Origin: Microbacterium sp. Leaf288
Lineage (GTDB): Bacteria; Actinomycetota; Actinomycetes; Actinomycetales; Microbacteriaceae
Direction: 5' to 3'
Length of the DNA: 64,000 bases
NCBI RefSeq assembly: GCF_001422925.1
Contig: NZ_LMNI01000012.1
Span: forward strand, 248,345-312,344
Position 1 is the stretch's first letter. The number at the start of each line of letters is the position of its first letter. Positions 53,340 through 61,179 of this stretch are shown here, in pieces. The notes beneath the pieces were generated by a model, which did not search any database, had not been told where the DNA came from, and saw nothing but the letters and a program-made list of their open reading frames with translations. The translations under genes were made by a program, and so were the position numbers.

Positions 53340-54698
53340 ATGGCCGGATTCTGGGGCAGACGCAAGCGCGAGCAGGAAGAACTGAACACGCAGGACGCCG
53401 ACCTGGCGCGCCGCGCGCAGCAGGCGCTGGTGGCGGCCGACGAGCGCATCCGCCTCACGACAGACGAGCTGGCGTTCGCCGACGCCGAGCTGGGCCCGGG
53501 CCCCACCACGGAGCTGCGCGACGCGCTCGGGTCGGTGCGGACGCACCTGCAGGAGGCGTTCCACCTCCACCAGCTCAACCACGACGAGATCCCCGACACC
53601 CCCGAAGAGCTGCGGACCCGGAACGCCCGCATCGTGCAGCTGTGCGAGTGGGCCGAGGACCTCCTCGACGACCGTACCGAGGCGCTCGCGGCGCCGATCG
53701 AGCGCGCGCGGCGGGCTCCCGAGATCATCGCGAAGGTGCGGGCGGATGCTGCGCGCCTGCGCCTGCGGCTTCCCGACGCGCGCTCCACCGTCGACCGGCT
53801 GGCGATCCGCTACTCGTCGCACGCGCTGTCCCAGATCGACGCGAACCCCGCCGAGGCGGAGCAGCTGCTGGGCTTTGCGGAGCACAGCGCCGGCGTTGCC
53901 GAGCGCCGCCGCGAAGCGGGCCAGCGCGAGCAGGCCAACATGGCGCTCGAGGCCTCGACCGAGTCCGTGCGGCGCGCCGAGACGCTGCTCGACGCGGTCG
54001 AGACGTTCGAGGTCGAGGCGCTGCGCGCCGAGTCCACGCTCGCCGCGATCGTCGAGGACTCCCGCGGCGACCTCGTCGTCGCCCTCAAGGAGCCGCACTC
54101 CCCCGCGGTGCAGACCGCGATCGAGGACCTGCAGGCGGCCCTGGCGGCTCTTCCCGCCGCGGGCGTGAACACGGACCCCTTCGAGCAGCTCTCGCGACTG
54201 CGCGAGGCGAATGCAGGACTGGATGCCGCGATCGCGGCCGCGCGCGAGCGCGCCGCCCGACCCATCCCGCCCCTCGAGCACGTGCGTCACGCCATCGACG
54301 ACGCCGACCGGCAGCTCGCCGTCTCGCGCGACGTGATCGCCGGGCACCGCGGGTGGATCGGCGCCGACGCGCGCACCCGGTTCGCCGAGGCCGAGCGCGT
54401 GCGCCTCGACCTCGACCGGTACCTCGGCTCATCGGCCGCCGCGGTCACCGCGATCGACGAGGACCACCGCGAGCAGGCGTTCGCGATGGCCCGCCGTGCG
54501 GCGTTCCTGGCGAGCGAGGCGCTGCAGCTGGCGCAACGCGACATCGACGCCGCACGCCCGCAGCCCGACCAGTGGGGCGGGCCCGGATACGGTCAGCAGG
54601 GATGGGGCGGCGGTCGCCGAAGCGGCGGCAGCGACCTCATGGGCGGCATCCTCGGCGGCCTCGTGATCGGCAGCATCCTGGACGGCTTCATCGACTGA
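53340..54698 (+). CDS. Coiled-coil protein resembling the C-terminal part of TPM-domain proteins
   Basis: A 452-residue protein, almost all helical and charged (many Ala, Glu, Arg) from residue 8 to about 400, then a Gly-rich tail (GGPGYGQQGWGGGRRSGGSD) and a hydrophobic end (LMGGILGGLVIGSILDGFID). Actinobacterial TPM-domain proteins of about 650-700 residues end in a similar coiled coil and Gly-rich tail, but here the N-terminal TPM domain and signal peptide are missing. The start at MAGFWGRRK is supported by TAGGAT 6 nt upstream, so the gene was not simply cut by mis-annotation. Function unknown. It has some flavour of PspA-like proteins but no clear motif. Confidence 0.7.
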   Translation: MAGFWGRRKREQEELNTQDADLARRAQQALVAADERIRLTTDELAFADAELGPGPTTELRDALGSVRTHLQEAFHLHQLNHDEIPDTPEELRTRNARIVQLCEWAEDLLDDRTEALAAPIERARRAPEIIAKVRADAARLRLRLPDARSTVDRLAIRYSSHALSQIDANPAEAEQLLGFAEHSAGVAERRREAGQREQANMALEASTESVRRAETLLDAVETFEVEALRAESTLAAIVEDSRGDLVVALKEPHSPAVQTAIEDLQAALAALPAAGVNTDPFEQLSRLREANAGLDAAIAAARERAARPIPPLEHVRHAIDDADRQLAVSRDVIAGHRGWIGADARTRFAEAERVRLDLDRYLGSSAAAVTAIDEDHREQAFAMARRAAFLASEALQLAQRDIDAARPQPDQWGGPGYGQQGWGGGRRSGGSDLMGGILGGLVIGSILDGFID

Positions 54699-54737
54699 CC
54701 GCGGCACCACCGGCTCGGGTTCTGACCCAGGCCTGAT

Positions 54738-54822
54738 TGCCGAAACACGGGCTGGTCACGACGACACGCCGGGGCGCAGCATCCGTTCCCGGCGTGTCGT
54801 GTCGCCGACCCGTGTTTCGGCA
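54738..54822. terminator. Large nested hairpin between convergent genes
   Basis: Outer arms TGCCGAAACACGGG (54738-54751) and 54809-54822 are perfect over 14 bp. Inner arms 54761-54773 and 54788-54800 are perfect over 13 bp. The loop holds one AGCATCC word. It lies between the convergent coiled-coil and amidohydrolase genes. Confidence 0.6.
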
Positions 54823-54836
54823 GAGGAACCGAGGGC

Positions 54837-56048
54837 TCAGACGGTGAGAACCTGGAGCGCGTCGGCCACAACCCGGCCGTCGTGGATCACCGTGCGGTCG
54901 ACGCCGCGGTCCATGACCGCGCTCGCCGGCGTCTCGCCGTCGACGAGCACGAGGTCGGCGCGGTCGCCGGCGGCCAGACCCGGGCGATCGCCCACGCCTG
55001 CGACACGCGGCGAGGCGTGGCTCATGATCGAGGCTCCGCCCATCGTGGCGACGGCGAGCGCGAGCTCGATGTGGTCGTCGCGGCGGAAGCCGTTGACGAA
55101 GGCGAGCTGCCACGTGCGGTCGAGCATGTCGCAGTTGCCGTACGGGCTCCAGTAGTCGCGCTGCCCGTCTTCTCCGAGACCGACGCGCACGCCGGCATCG
55201 ACGAGATCGACGAGTCGCAGATGACCGGTGGTCGACGGCGCGACCGTGGCCATGGCGATGTCGAGTTCGGCGAACTCGTCGATGAGGCGGCGGCTCACCG
55301 CCTCCGACACCGAGCCGAGGTCGTACGCGTGCGACATGGTGACCTTGCCCTGCATGCCCAGCGCGCGGGTGCGCTCCAGCACGAGCTCGGTGCTGAACAC
55401 ACCCAAGGCGCCGGGCTCGTGGAGGTGGATGTCGATCTCGACCTGATACTTCTCGGCGAGGCCGAACACGATGTCGAGGTGCTTGACCGGGTTGCGGTCG
55501 AGCTGGCTCGGGTCGATCCCGCCCATCACGTCGGCGCCCTGCTTCAGCGATTCCTCGAGGTACTCGACGGTGCCCGCCTCACGCAGGATGCCGGCCTGCG
55601 GGAACGTCATGATCTGCACGTCCGCGTGCTTGCGGAACTTCTCCTTCGCGGCGAGCACGGAGTCGAACTTCTCGAGCTTGCAGTCGACGTCGACCTGCGC
55701 GTAGGTGCGCACGCGCGTCGTGCCCTTGGCGATCATCTGCTCGAGGGTGCCCGCGACGATCTCGGCGTGCGGCACGTCGGTGTTCCGCCAGTTGTTGCGG
55801 TCGTTGAGCATCATGCCCCACACGCCGGGCGCGCCCGTGTGAGGGCGGAACGGCAGGCCGATGCGCGAGGAGTCGAGGTGCACGTGCACGTCACTGAACG
55901 ACGGCAGCAGAAGCCGGCCACGACCGTCGACGTCGACCGCGCCCGCCGGCGCAGAGGCGTCGTGCGACCGGATCTCGGCGATGCGGTCGCCCTCGAGAAC
56001 GATATCGGCGGACTCGGCGCCCCACGGGCGCGCGTTGCGGATGATCAC
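54837..56048 (-). CDS. Amidohydrolase, cytosine deaminase-like
   Basis: A 403-residue metal-dependent hydrolase of the CodA branch of the amidohydrolase superfamily. The metal motif HVHLD is near residue 57, HLHEPG near residue 192, SHAYDLGS follows, and the active-site Asp region reads GEDGQRDYWSPYGNCDML, comparable to the DNxRDPWxPxG region of cytosine deaminase. The substrate could be cytosine, another pyrimidine or an N-acyl/cyclic amide. The GTG at 56048 (VIIRNARPWG) has GAGAGG upstream; the longer frame is not needed. The promoter region carries a 23-bp operator-like repeat, so expression is probably induced. No transporter is linked. Confidence 0.78.
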   Translation of the reverse strand: MIIRNARPWGAESADIVLEGDRIAEIRSHDASAPAGAVDVDGRGRLLLPSFSDVHVHLDSSRIGLPFRPHTGAPGVWGMMLNDRNNWRNTDVPHAEIVAGTLEQMIAKGTTRVRTYAQVDVDCKLEKFDSVLAAKEKFRKHADVQIMTFPQAGILREAGTVEYLEESLKQGADVMGGIDPSQLDRNPVKHLDIVFGLAEKYQVEIDIHLHEPGALGVFSTELVLERTRALGMQGKVTMSHAYDLGSVSEAVSRRLIDEFAELDIAMATVAPSTTGHLRLVDLVDAGVRVGLGEDGQRDYWSPYGNCDMLDRTWQLAFVNGFRRDDHIELALAVATMGGASIMSHASPRVAGVGDRPGLAAGDRADLVLVDGETPASAVMDRGVDRTVIHDGRVVADALQVLTV

Positions 56049-56072
56049 GTGGGGTGCCTCTCGACGAATGAG

Positions 56073-56154
56073 CGGATGCCGCGACCGGAGCGGCGTCGCA
56101 TTGTCGATGGTATACCGAATACCATCGGCACTCCGGCCGGGTCGCGGCATCCGG
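56073..56154. repeat. Inverted GGATGCC pair enclosing the amidohydrolase promoter
   Basis: CGGATGCCGCGACC (56073-56086) is matched by GGTCGCGGCATCCG (56140-56153), with further GGAG/CTCC pairing inside. Unlike the other pairs it is 54 nt apart and encloses an operator-like repeat rather than being a tight hairpin. Confidence 0.5.
56105..56127 (-). promoter_or_regulatory. Operator-like inverted repeat CGATGGTAT-N5-ATACCATCG
   Basis: Two perfect 9-nt arms (56105-56113 and 56119-56127) with a 5 nt centre, about 57 nt upstream of the amidohydrolase GTG. TGGTATNC-type half-sites resemble GntR-family operators. The AT-rich arms also supply possible -10 sequence. No regulator gene is adjacent. Confidence 0.55.
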
Positions 56155-56172
56155 TCTCGTCCGGAGATGCAC

Positions 56173-56206
56173 GAGGGGTGCGGCTGCCGGAGCAGCCGCA
56201 CCCCTC
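56173..56206 (-). terminator. 14-bp perfect hairpin downstream of hpf
   Basis: GAGGGGTGCGGCTG (56173-56186) pairs perfectly with 56193-56206 around 6 nt, 10 nt past the hpf stop on the minus strand. Confidence 0.65.
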
Positions 56207-56216
56207 GGAGTACGTG

Positions 56217-56876
56217 TCAGGACGCCAGTTCGTCCGGCTGCGCCTGCGTGGTCAGCGAGATCACGCCGTAGTCCCAGCCCTTGCGGCGGTATACGACGCT
56301 GGGGTGGTCGGTGCGGGCGTCGATGAACAGGAAGAAGTCATGGCCGACCAGCTCCATGCGGTCGACGGCCTCCTCCACCGACATCCATTCGGGGTGGAAC
56401 TCCTTCGTGCGGATGACGACGGGTGTGTAGCCCTCTTCCTCCTCGTTGCCCGTGATGATCGGGATCTCGCCGGTGGCGACGGCGCGGAGCACGTCGACGG
56501 ATGCCGGCTGCAGATCGATCCCCTGGAGCGCACCGCTGCCCTTCTCGAACTTGGCGCCGCGGGGGTGGTTGCGCGCGTCGACGCGCTTGTCCTTCGCGCG
56601 GCGCAGCTGTTCGCACAGCTTGTCGACCGCGAGGTCGAGGGCGGTGAACTTGTCGCCGTCCGTCGCCTCGGCCCGGATGACAGGGCCCTTGCCGTTGACG
56701 GTGAGCTCGACGGTCTCATCCTCCATGCGACCGTTGTGATACGCGCGATGCGTCACCTTGACCTCCACGCGTTGAGCGCGGGGCGCGAGGTTCTCGATGC
56801 GGAGGGCCTTCTCCTCGACGACACCGCGGAAGCGATCTGTGATCCCCACTCCCACGCCGACGATGCTGGTTTCCAT
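56217..56876 (-). CDS. hpf: Long-form ribosome hibernation promoting factor
   Basis: A 219-residue HPF. The N-terminal S30AE domain (about 1-105, ETSIVGVGVGITDRFRGVVEEK) blocks the 30S channel, and the C-terminal dimerisation domain (about 160-215, with VVIRTKEFHPEWMSVEEAVDRMELVGHDFFLF in parts and VVYRRKGWDYGVISL) joins two 70S ribosomes into 100S particles. The strong ribosome binding site AAGGAGG and the hairpin leader fix the ATG at 56876. The -35/-10 pair is good (GTGACA, 17 nt, TAGCGT), so this is one of the few genes here with a full housekeeping promoter and a structured leader. Confidence 0.94.
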   Translation of the reverse strand: METSIVGVGVGITDRFRGVVEEKALRIENLAPRAQRVEVKVTHRAYHNGRMEDETVELTVNGKGPVIRAEATDGDKFTALDLAVDKLCEQLRRAKDKRVDARNHPRGAKFEKGSGALQGIDLQPASVDVLRAVATGEIPIITGNEEEEGYTPVVIRTKEFHPEWMSVEEAVDRMELVGHDFFLFIDARTDHPSVVYRRKGWDYGVISLTTQAQPDELAS

Positions 56877-56894
56877 CCTTGACCTCCTTGTTCC

Positions 56895-56968
56895 GGTCCG
56901 CCCGGCCAAGGGCGGACCATCAGTCGCCTTGTCTCCCCCACGCTAGCCGGGCGTTCGGACTCTGTCAC
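56895..56968 (-). promoter_or_regulatory. hpf promoter and leader hairpin
   Basis: On the minus strand GTGACA (56963-56968), a 17 nt spacer and TAGCGT (56940-56945) form the best -35/-10 pair in the window. In the roughly 57 nt leader, GGTCCGCCC (56910-56918 on the minus strand) pairs with GGGCGGACC (56895-56903) just upstream of the ribosome binding site AAGGAGG. Confidence 0.55.
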
Positions 56969-56998
56969 CTGTGAGTTTCGATTGCGTCGGGAAGCCGT

Positions 56999-57658
56999 TC
57001 ACCGACGTGTTCCACGCCTCCGCGGAGTGGCTGCGACGGTGACCGCGGCCATCACCTCGGCGCCCCCCGCACGCAGTGCCCGCACCGCTTCGCTGAGACT
57101 CGCACCGGTCGTCACGACGTCGTCGACGACCACGACCCGCAGCCCCGCGCCGCCCGTGGCCACGAGGCTCTGCGCGACGTTCCGCGCCCGGGCGTCGCGG
57201 TCGAGCCCGCGCTGGTCCCCGGTGCGCCGGGCGTACCGGAGCAGGCGGCTCGGCCGCCGGCCGACGCGACGCACGAGCAGATCGGGCACTCGGTAGCCGC
57301 GCCGGCGATACGACCGGCGCGAGGTCGGCAGGGGCACCAGCACGGCGTCTCCGGCACCGGCGCGGGCCAGCGCCGCCGCGAGAGCGGGAGCGAGCGCGTC
57401 GGCGAGGCTCGTGCGCCCCTCCTCCTTGATCGCGCGCAGGACGCGCGCCGCAACCCCCTCGAAGGCCAGGCCGCTCCACACCGCGACGACGCCGCCCGGC
57501 GCCTCGATGAACTGCCTCCGGGGGTCGGGAGCCAGGGCGAGCGCGCAGCGCTCGCACAGGGCGACGTCGGGCTCGTCGCACCCCGCGCACGAGACGGGAA
57601 GCAGCAGCGCCAGCGCATCGGCGCACGCCTCCCGCACGGCGACGAGGATCTCAGGCAT
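56999..57658 (-). CDS. ComF-family phosphoribosyltransferase-like protein
   Basis: A 219-residue ComFC relative. An N-terminal zinc finger reads CAGCDEPDVALCERC (about residues 24-38). The phosphoribosyltransferase-like fold follows, with VPLPTSRRSYRRRGY and the PRPP-loop motif VVVVDDVVTTGASLSEA near the C-terminus. ComFC is needed for DNA uptake in competent bacteria and has been linked to genome repair in others. The gene is widespread in actinobacteria next to lpqB/hpf without other com genes, as here. ATG 57658 is used; a GTG precedes it by one codon. Confidence 0.88.
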   Translation of the reverse strand: MPEILVAVREACADALALLLPVSCAGCDEPDVALCERCALALAPDPRRQFIEAPGGVVAVWSGLAFEGVAARVLRAIKEEGRTSLADALAPALAAALARAGAGDAVLVPLPTSRRSYRRRGYRVPDLLVRRVGRRPSRLLRYARRTGDQRGLDRDARARNVAQSLVATGGAGLRVVVVDDVVTTGASLSEAVRALRAGGAEVMAAVTVAATPRRRGTRR

Positions 57659-57754
57659 CACCGCCCCAGCATCGCGGGCACGCGCGGTGGTCTCGGTGCC
57701 GGCATGTCGGATCGGTGGACCGCCGTCGCCGGCGCCGGCCTGGGGAGGAACCTC

Positions 57755-59464
57755 CTACTGCGGGGCGCCCTGCTGGGTCGCGAGGACCCCGATGCCCGTC
57801 GCGGTGGGCTGCCAGCTCGTGCCGCGCTTGACGTAGAGCGTGCCGTCCTCGGCCCGAAGCCGCAGACTCGAGATGCCACTGCCACCCGCGATCGAGGCCA
57901 TGCCCGAAGGTGCCGTCGACGTGGAGGTCGGCGCGCCGACCACCTGCTCGATGACCGTCGAGTCGGCGTCGGCGCCGCTGGTCAGCACGCCGACCGAGAC
58001 GTCGTCGATCCACGTGACGCCGATCCGTGTGACGCCGATCACCGCACCACCGGCGACGGCGAGCTGCATGGACGGACCGAGGCGCACCGGCGCGATGTCG
58101 TCACGGATGACGCCCGCCACCGACACCACCGAGCGCCCGCCCGCGCTCACCAGGGCGGCCAGGCGCGTGCCGTCGCGCGACAGCGCCATGCCGGCGATGG
58201 CCGTCCCTTCGCCCCACGCCTCGGCGACCTCGATCACATCGCCGTTGGGCAGGTACGCCCGCAGCGCGGCTGGGTCGTCCTGGGGGACGCTCCATACGAC
58301 TCCGTACGGGTCGATCACGGGATCGACCAATCCGGGCCGGGTGTCCAGCATCTCGGGCTCGGTCCCGGCCGAGTTCAGCCTCACCACCGCTCCCGAGGCG
58401 AGGCGTGCCGCGGCGAGGTCGCGCTCGGCCCCGACCTGCACGCTCAGCGGCGACGCGGCTTCGACGGCAGCCGAGAGCCCGGGGATCTTGTCGATCTCAT
58501 CGCCCGTGAGGAATCCGAATCCGGCCTCCGTCAGCACCAGGGGCGTGGCCGGCACGCGGGTGGAACGCACGGCGACGGGCTCCGCGTCGATCGGGGCGGA
58601 GTCCACGGTCATCACGACCTCGGCCACGCCGGCGGCCCGCAGGCTCTCTTCGAGCTGCGTCAGCATGCGGTTGCGGGCGTCACTGCTCGCGGCCAGCATC
58701 GCTTCGCCTGTGAGAGCGACGTCGGACACGCCCTCCTCGGCGGTAGGCACGACGGTGACCGCTGACACGCCATCGGGGAACGCGGTCTCGACCGATTCGG
58801 CCAGCCACTCGCTCTTCGGCTTGTTCACCAGCGCGAGAGCGATGCTCCCCGCCGCCTTCGTCACCGGGAACCAGCGCACGTCGGGCACGAGGTACTGGTA
58901 CGACGGGTCGAAGTACATGAGCGGGTAGCGGTGGAACACCTGTGGGAACTGCGCCTCGTCGAGCCAGACCCCGTCGGGGGCCTCGGTGATGCGCCACTCG
59001 CCATCGTCCTGCTGTGCGAGTTCGAACGTCCAGTTCCCGGGAGACAGGTCCGCCCGCTGGTAGGCGCCGCTGTCGTCGACCGTCCCTGCCACCTCCGAGG
59101 CGAAATCGACGATGCCCTCACCAGTCTCGACGTAGTCCCGCTCGGCTCGCTCGTCGACGATCACCCCCGCATCCGGATTCCATATCTCGGCGAGGGAAGG
59201 TGCCAGGAACTCGCGGGCGACCGCCCAGTTGCCACGCACGCCGGGACCCGAGCCTGCATCGATGAACCCCTCGACGATCTGCTGCGGCGTGGCGCCGGGC
59301 TGCGGCCGGTTCGAGATGAACACCACGTTCTGCGAGCCGTTGCCGGTGTTGCCGTTCTCCAGCCCGTACTCCGGCGGCCCGCTCGTGGGGAAGCCCGCGC
59401 AGCCGGTCACGACGACCGCGCACAGCGCCAGGACGAGGGCCAGGATGCCGCGAACCCGGGTCAT
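57755..59464 (-). CDS. lpqB: Lipoprotein LpqB
   Basis: A 569-residue lipoprotein that modulates the MtrAB two-component system. The signal peptide ends in a lipobox (VVVTGCAGFP, Cys about residue 22). A GerMN domain follows (about 190-330), then a C-terminal beta-propeller-like region (about 340-560). The ATG overlaps the mtrB stop by 4 nt, so sensor and lipoprotein are co-translated. In mycobacteria LpqB contacts the MtrB extracellular domain and affects cell division and envelope integrity. Confidence 0.93.
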   Translation of the reverse strand: MTRVRGILALVLALCAVVVTGCAGFPTSGPPEYGLENGNTGNGSQNVVFISNRPQPGATPQQIVEGFIDAGSGPGVRGNWAVAREFLAPSLAEIWNPDAGVIVDERAERDYVETGEGIVDFASEVAGTVDDSGAYQRADLSPGNWTFELAQQDDGEWRITEAPDGVWLDEAQFPQVFHRYPLMYFDPSYQYLVPDVRWFPVTKAAGSIALALVNKPKSEWLAESVETAFPDGVSAVTVVPTAEEGVSDVALTGEAMLAASSDARNRMLTQLEESLRAAGVAEVVMTVDSAPIDAEPVAVRSTRVPATPLVLTEAGFGFLTGDEIDKIPGLSAAVEAASPLSVQVGAERDLAAARLASGAVVRLNSAGTEPEMLDTRPGLVDPVIDPYGVVWSVPQDDPAALRAYLPNGDVIEVAEAWGEGTAIAGMALSRDGTRLAALVSAGGRSVVSVAGVIRDDIAPVRLGPSMQLAVAGGAVIGVTRIGVTWIDDVSVGVLTSGADADSTVIEQVVGAPTSTSTAPSGMASIAGGSGISSLRLRAEDGTLYVKRGTSWQPTATGIGVLATQQGAPQ

Positions 59465-61173
59465 GCGGATCCTCCTCGGGTGCCGGCATCCGTGTCGCTC
59501 GCGCCGTCGCGGGGCAGCTCGATCGGCGCGGTGAGGCCGAGGTCGTCGAGGGCGGCGACCGCGTCGTCGCCCGGATCGACCGGGATCGGCGACTCTCCCG
59601 CAAGCGGTATCGCCTGTCTCGGGAGGGTCAGGACGAAGTTCGTGCCGCGGCCGACCTCCGACCACACCGCCAGTTCGCCGCCGTGGAGCTTCGCGTCGCC
59701 GAGCGCGATCGACAGGCCAAGGCCGGTGCCGCCGATCGTGCGCTTGCGCGAGGGGTCCGCGCGCCAGAAGCGGTCGAAGACGTGCTCGACGTCCTCGGGC
59801 TTCATCCCCATGCCGTAGTCGCGCACGCCGATGGCGACGGCCTGCTGGTTGCTGTCGACGCTGACGACGATGGGGCGCCCCTCGCCGTGCTCGATCGCGT
59901 TGCCCAGCAGGTTGCGCACCACGCGCCGCACCCGCCGCGGGTCCATGTCGACCGGGGAATATCCCCCGGGAGCCACGAGACGCACGTCCGTGCCGTGCTG
60001 TTCGGCGAGCTGCTGCATAGACCCGATCACGTCTTCGGCGAGGTGGGCGAGGCTCGTCGGCTCCAGTTCGAGCTGCACCGAGCCCGCGTCGTACCGGCTG
60101 ATCTCGAGCAGGTCGGTGAGCAGGGTCTCGAAGCGCTGCACCTGCGCGTTCAGCAGCTCGGCCGCGCGCGCCGTGGCCGGATCGAAGTCCTCCCGCTGGT
60201 CGTTGATCATGTCGGCGGCGAGGCGGATCGTCGTCATCGGGGTGCGCAGCTCGTGCGACACGTCGGAGACGAAGCGCTGCTGCACCAGCGAAAGGTCGGC
60301 GAGCTCCTTGATCTGCGACTCCATGCTGTCGGCCATCGCGTTGAACGACCGGCCGAGGGTCGCCAGCTCGTCCTCGCCGCGCACCTCCAGACGCACGTCG
60401 AGACGACCCGCCGCGAGCTTCGCGCTCGTGTCGGCGGCCTCGCTGATCGGAGTGGTCACGGACCGCAGCACGAACCACGCGATGCCGCTGATCAGGAGCA
60501 CGAGGCCGATCCCGACGACCCACAGCGTGCGCTGCACGAAGGTGAGCGTCTCGGGTGCGTTCGCGAGGTCGTACGCGAGGTACAGCTCGTACGACGCGAC
60601 GCCCTCGATGGTGAGCTGCTGCCCGACCAGGATTCCCGGGACCGTCGTGTCGTCGCCGTCGGGAAGGGCGACCGGCTGCCAGATCTGCTGATCGGGGTTG
60701 GTGCGCACGAGCGCACGCATCGGCGTGGTGAGCAGCTCGTTCATCACCTCCTCGTTCGTGCTGAAGTCCTGCGGCGCGTTGGGCACCAGCGGCCCGATGC
60801 GGTAAGCGCCCACGATCACGGCCGAGGACTGATCGCGAAGCGCCGTGAATGCCAGAGCCATGACGTTCTGCAGCTGGATGGAGTCGTTCTGCACCGAGGC
60901 GTCGAGGGTCCGCTGCGCCGCGGCGCGCGCCTGCTCGGCGTCCAACAGCACCTGGTCCTTGCGCGAGGCGAAGAGATCGTTCTGGATGGCGAGGGTCATC
61001 CAGACGCAGGCGACCACGACGGCGAGCGCCGTGAGACCGATCGTGACGAGGAGGGTGCGGAACCGGAGGGAGCGCCGCCACAGGCCCGCGATGTCAGCCG
61101 GCCAGGCCCGCCAGAGGCGCCACCACCGCACGCGGGCGCGCGCCGGCGTCACGGCCGTGATGGGCGCGGTCAT
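59461..61173 (-). CDS. mtrB: Sensor histidine kinase MtrB
   Basis: A 570-residue membrane sensor kinase. TM1 is at about residues 41-63, an extracellular sensor domain spans about 65-215, TM2 is at about 218-240 and a HAMP domain follows. The H-box SDVSHELRTPMTTI and the N-, D- and G-boxes (NLLGNAIEHGEG, DYGMGM, GGTGLGLSIA) are intact. The C-terminal 45 residues are a Pro/Asp-rich tail (VDPGDDAVAALDDL). The kinase phosphorylates MtrA and in relatives localises at the septum. Six nt separate it from mtrA. Confidence 0.94.
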   Translation of the reverse strand: MTAPITAVTPARARVRWWRLWRAWPADIAGLWRRSLRFRTLLVTIGLTALAVVVACVWMTLAIQNDLFASRKDQVLLDAEQARAAAQRTLDASVQNDSIQLQNVMALAFTALRDQSSAVIVGAYRIGPLVPNAPQDFSTNEEVMNELLTTPMRALVRTNPDQQIWQPVALPDGDDTTVPGILVGQQLTIEGVASYELYLAYDLANAPETLTFVQRTLWVVGIGLVLLISGIAWFVLRSVTTPISEAADTSAKLAAGRLDVRLEVRGEDELATLGRSFNAMADSMESQIKELADLSLVQQRFVSDVSHELRTPMTTIRLAADMINDQREDFDPATARAAELLNAQVQRFETLLTDLLEISRYDAGSVQLELEPTSLAHLAEDVIGSMQQLAEQHGTDVRLVAPGGYSPVDMDPRRVRRVVRNLLGNAIEHGEGRPIVVSVDSNQQAVAIGVRDYGMGMKPEDVEHVFDRFWRADPSRKRTIGGTGLGLSIALGDAKLHGGELAVWSEVGRGTNFVLTLPRQAIPLAGESPIPVDPGDDAVAALDDLGLTAPIELPRDGASDTDAGTRGGSA

Positions 61174-61179
61174 GGCCGT

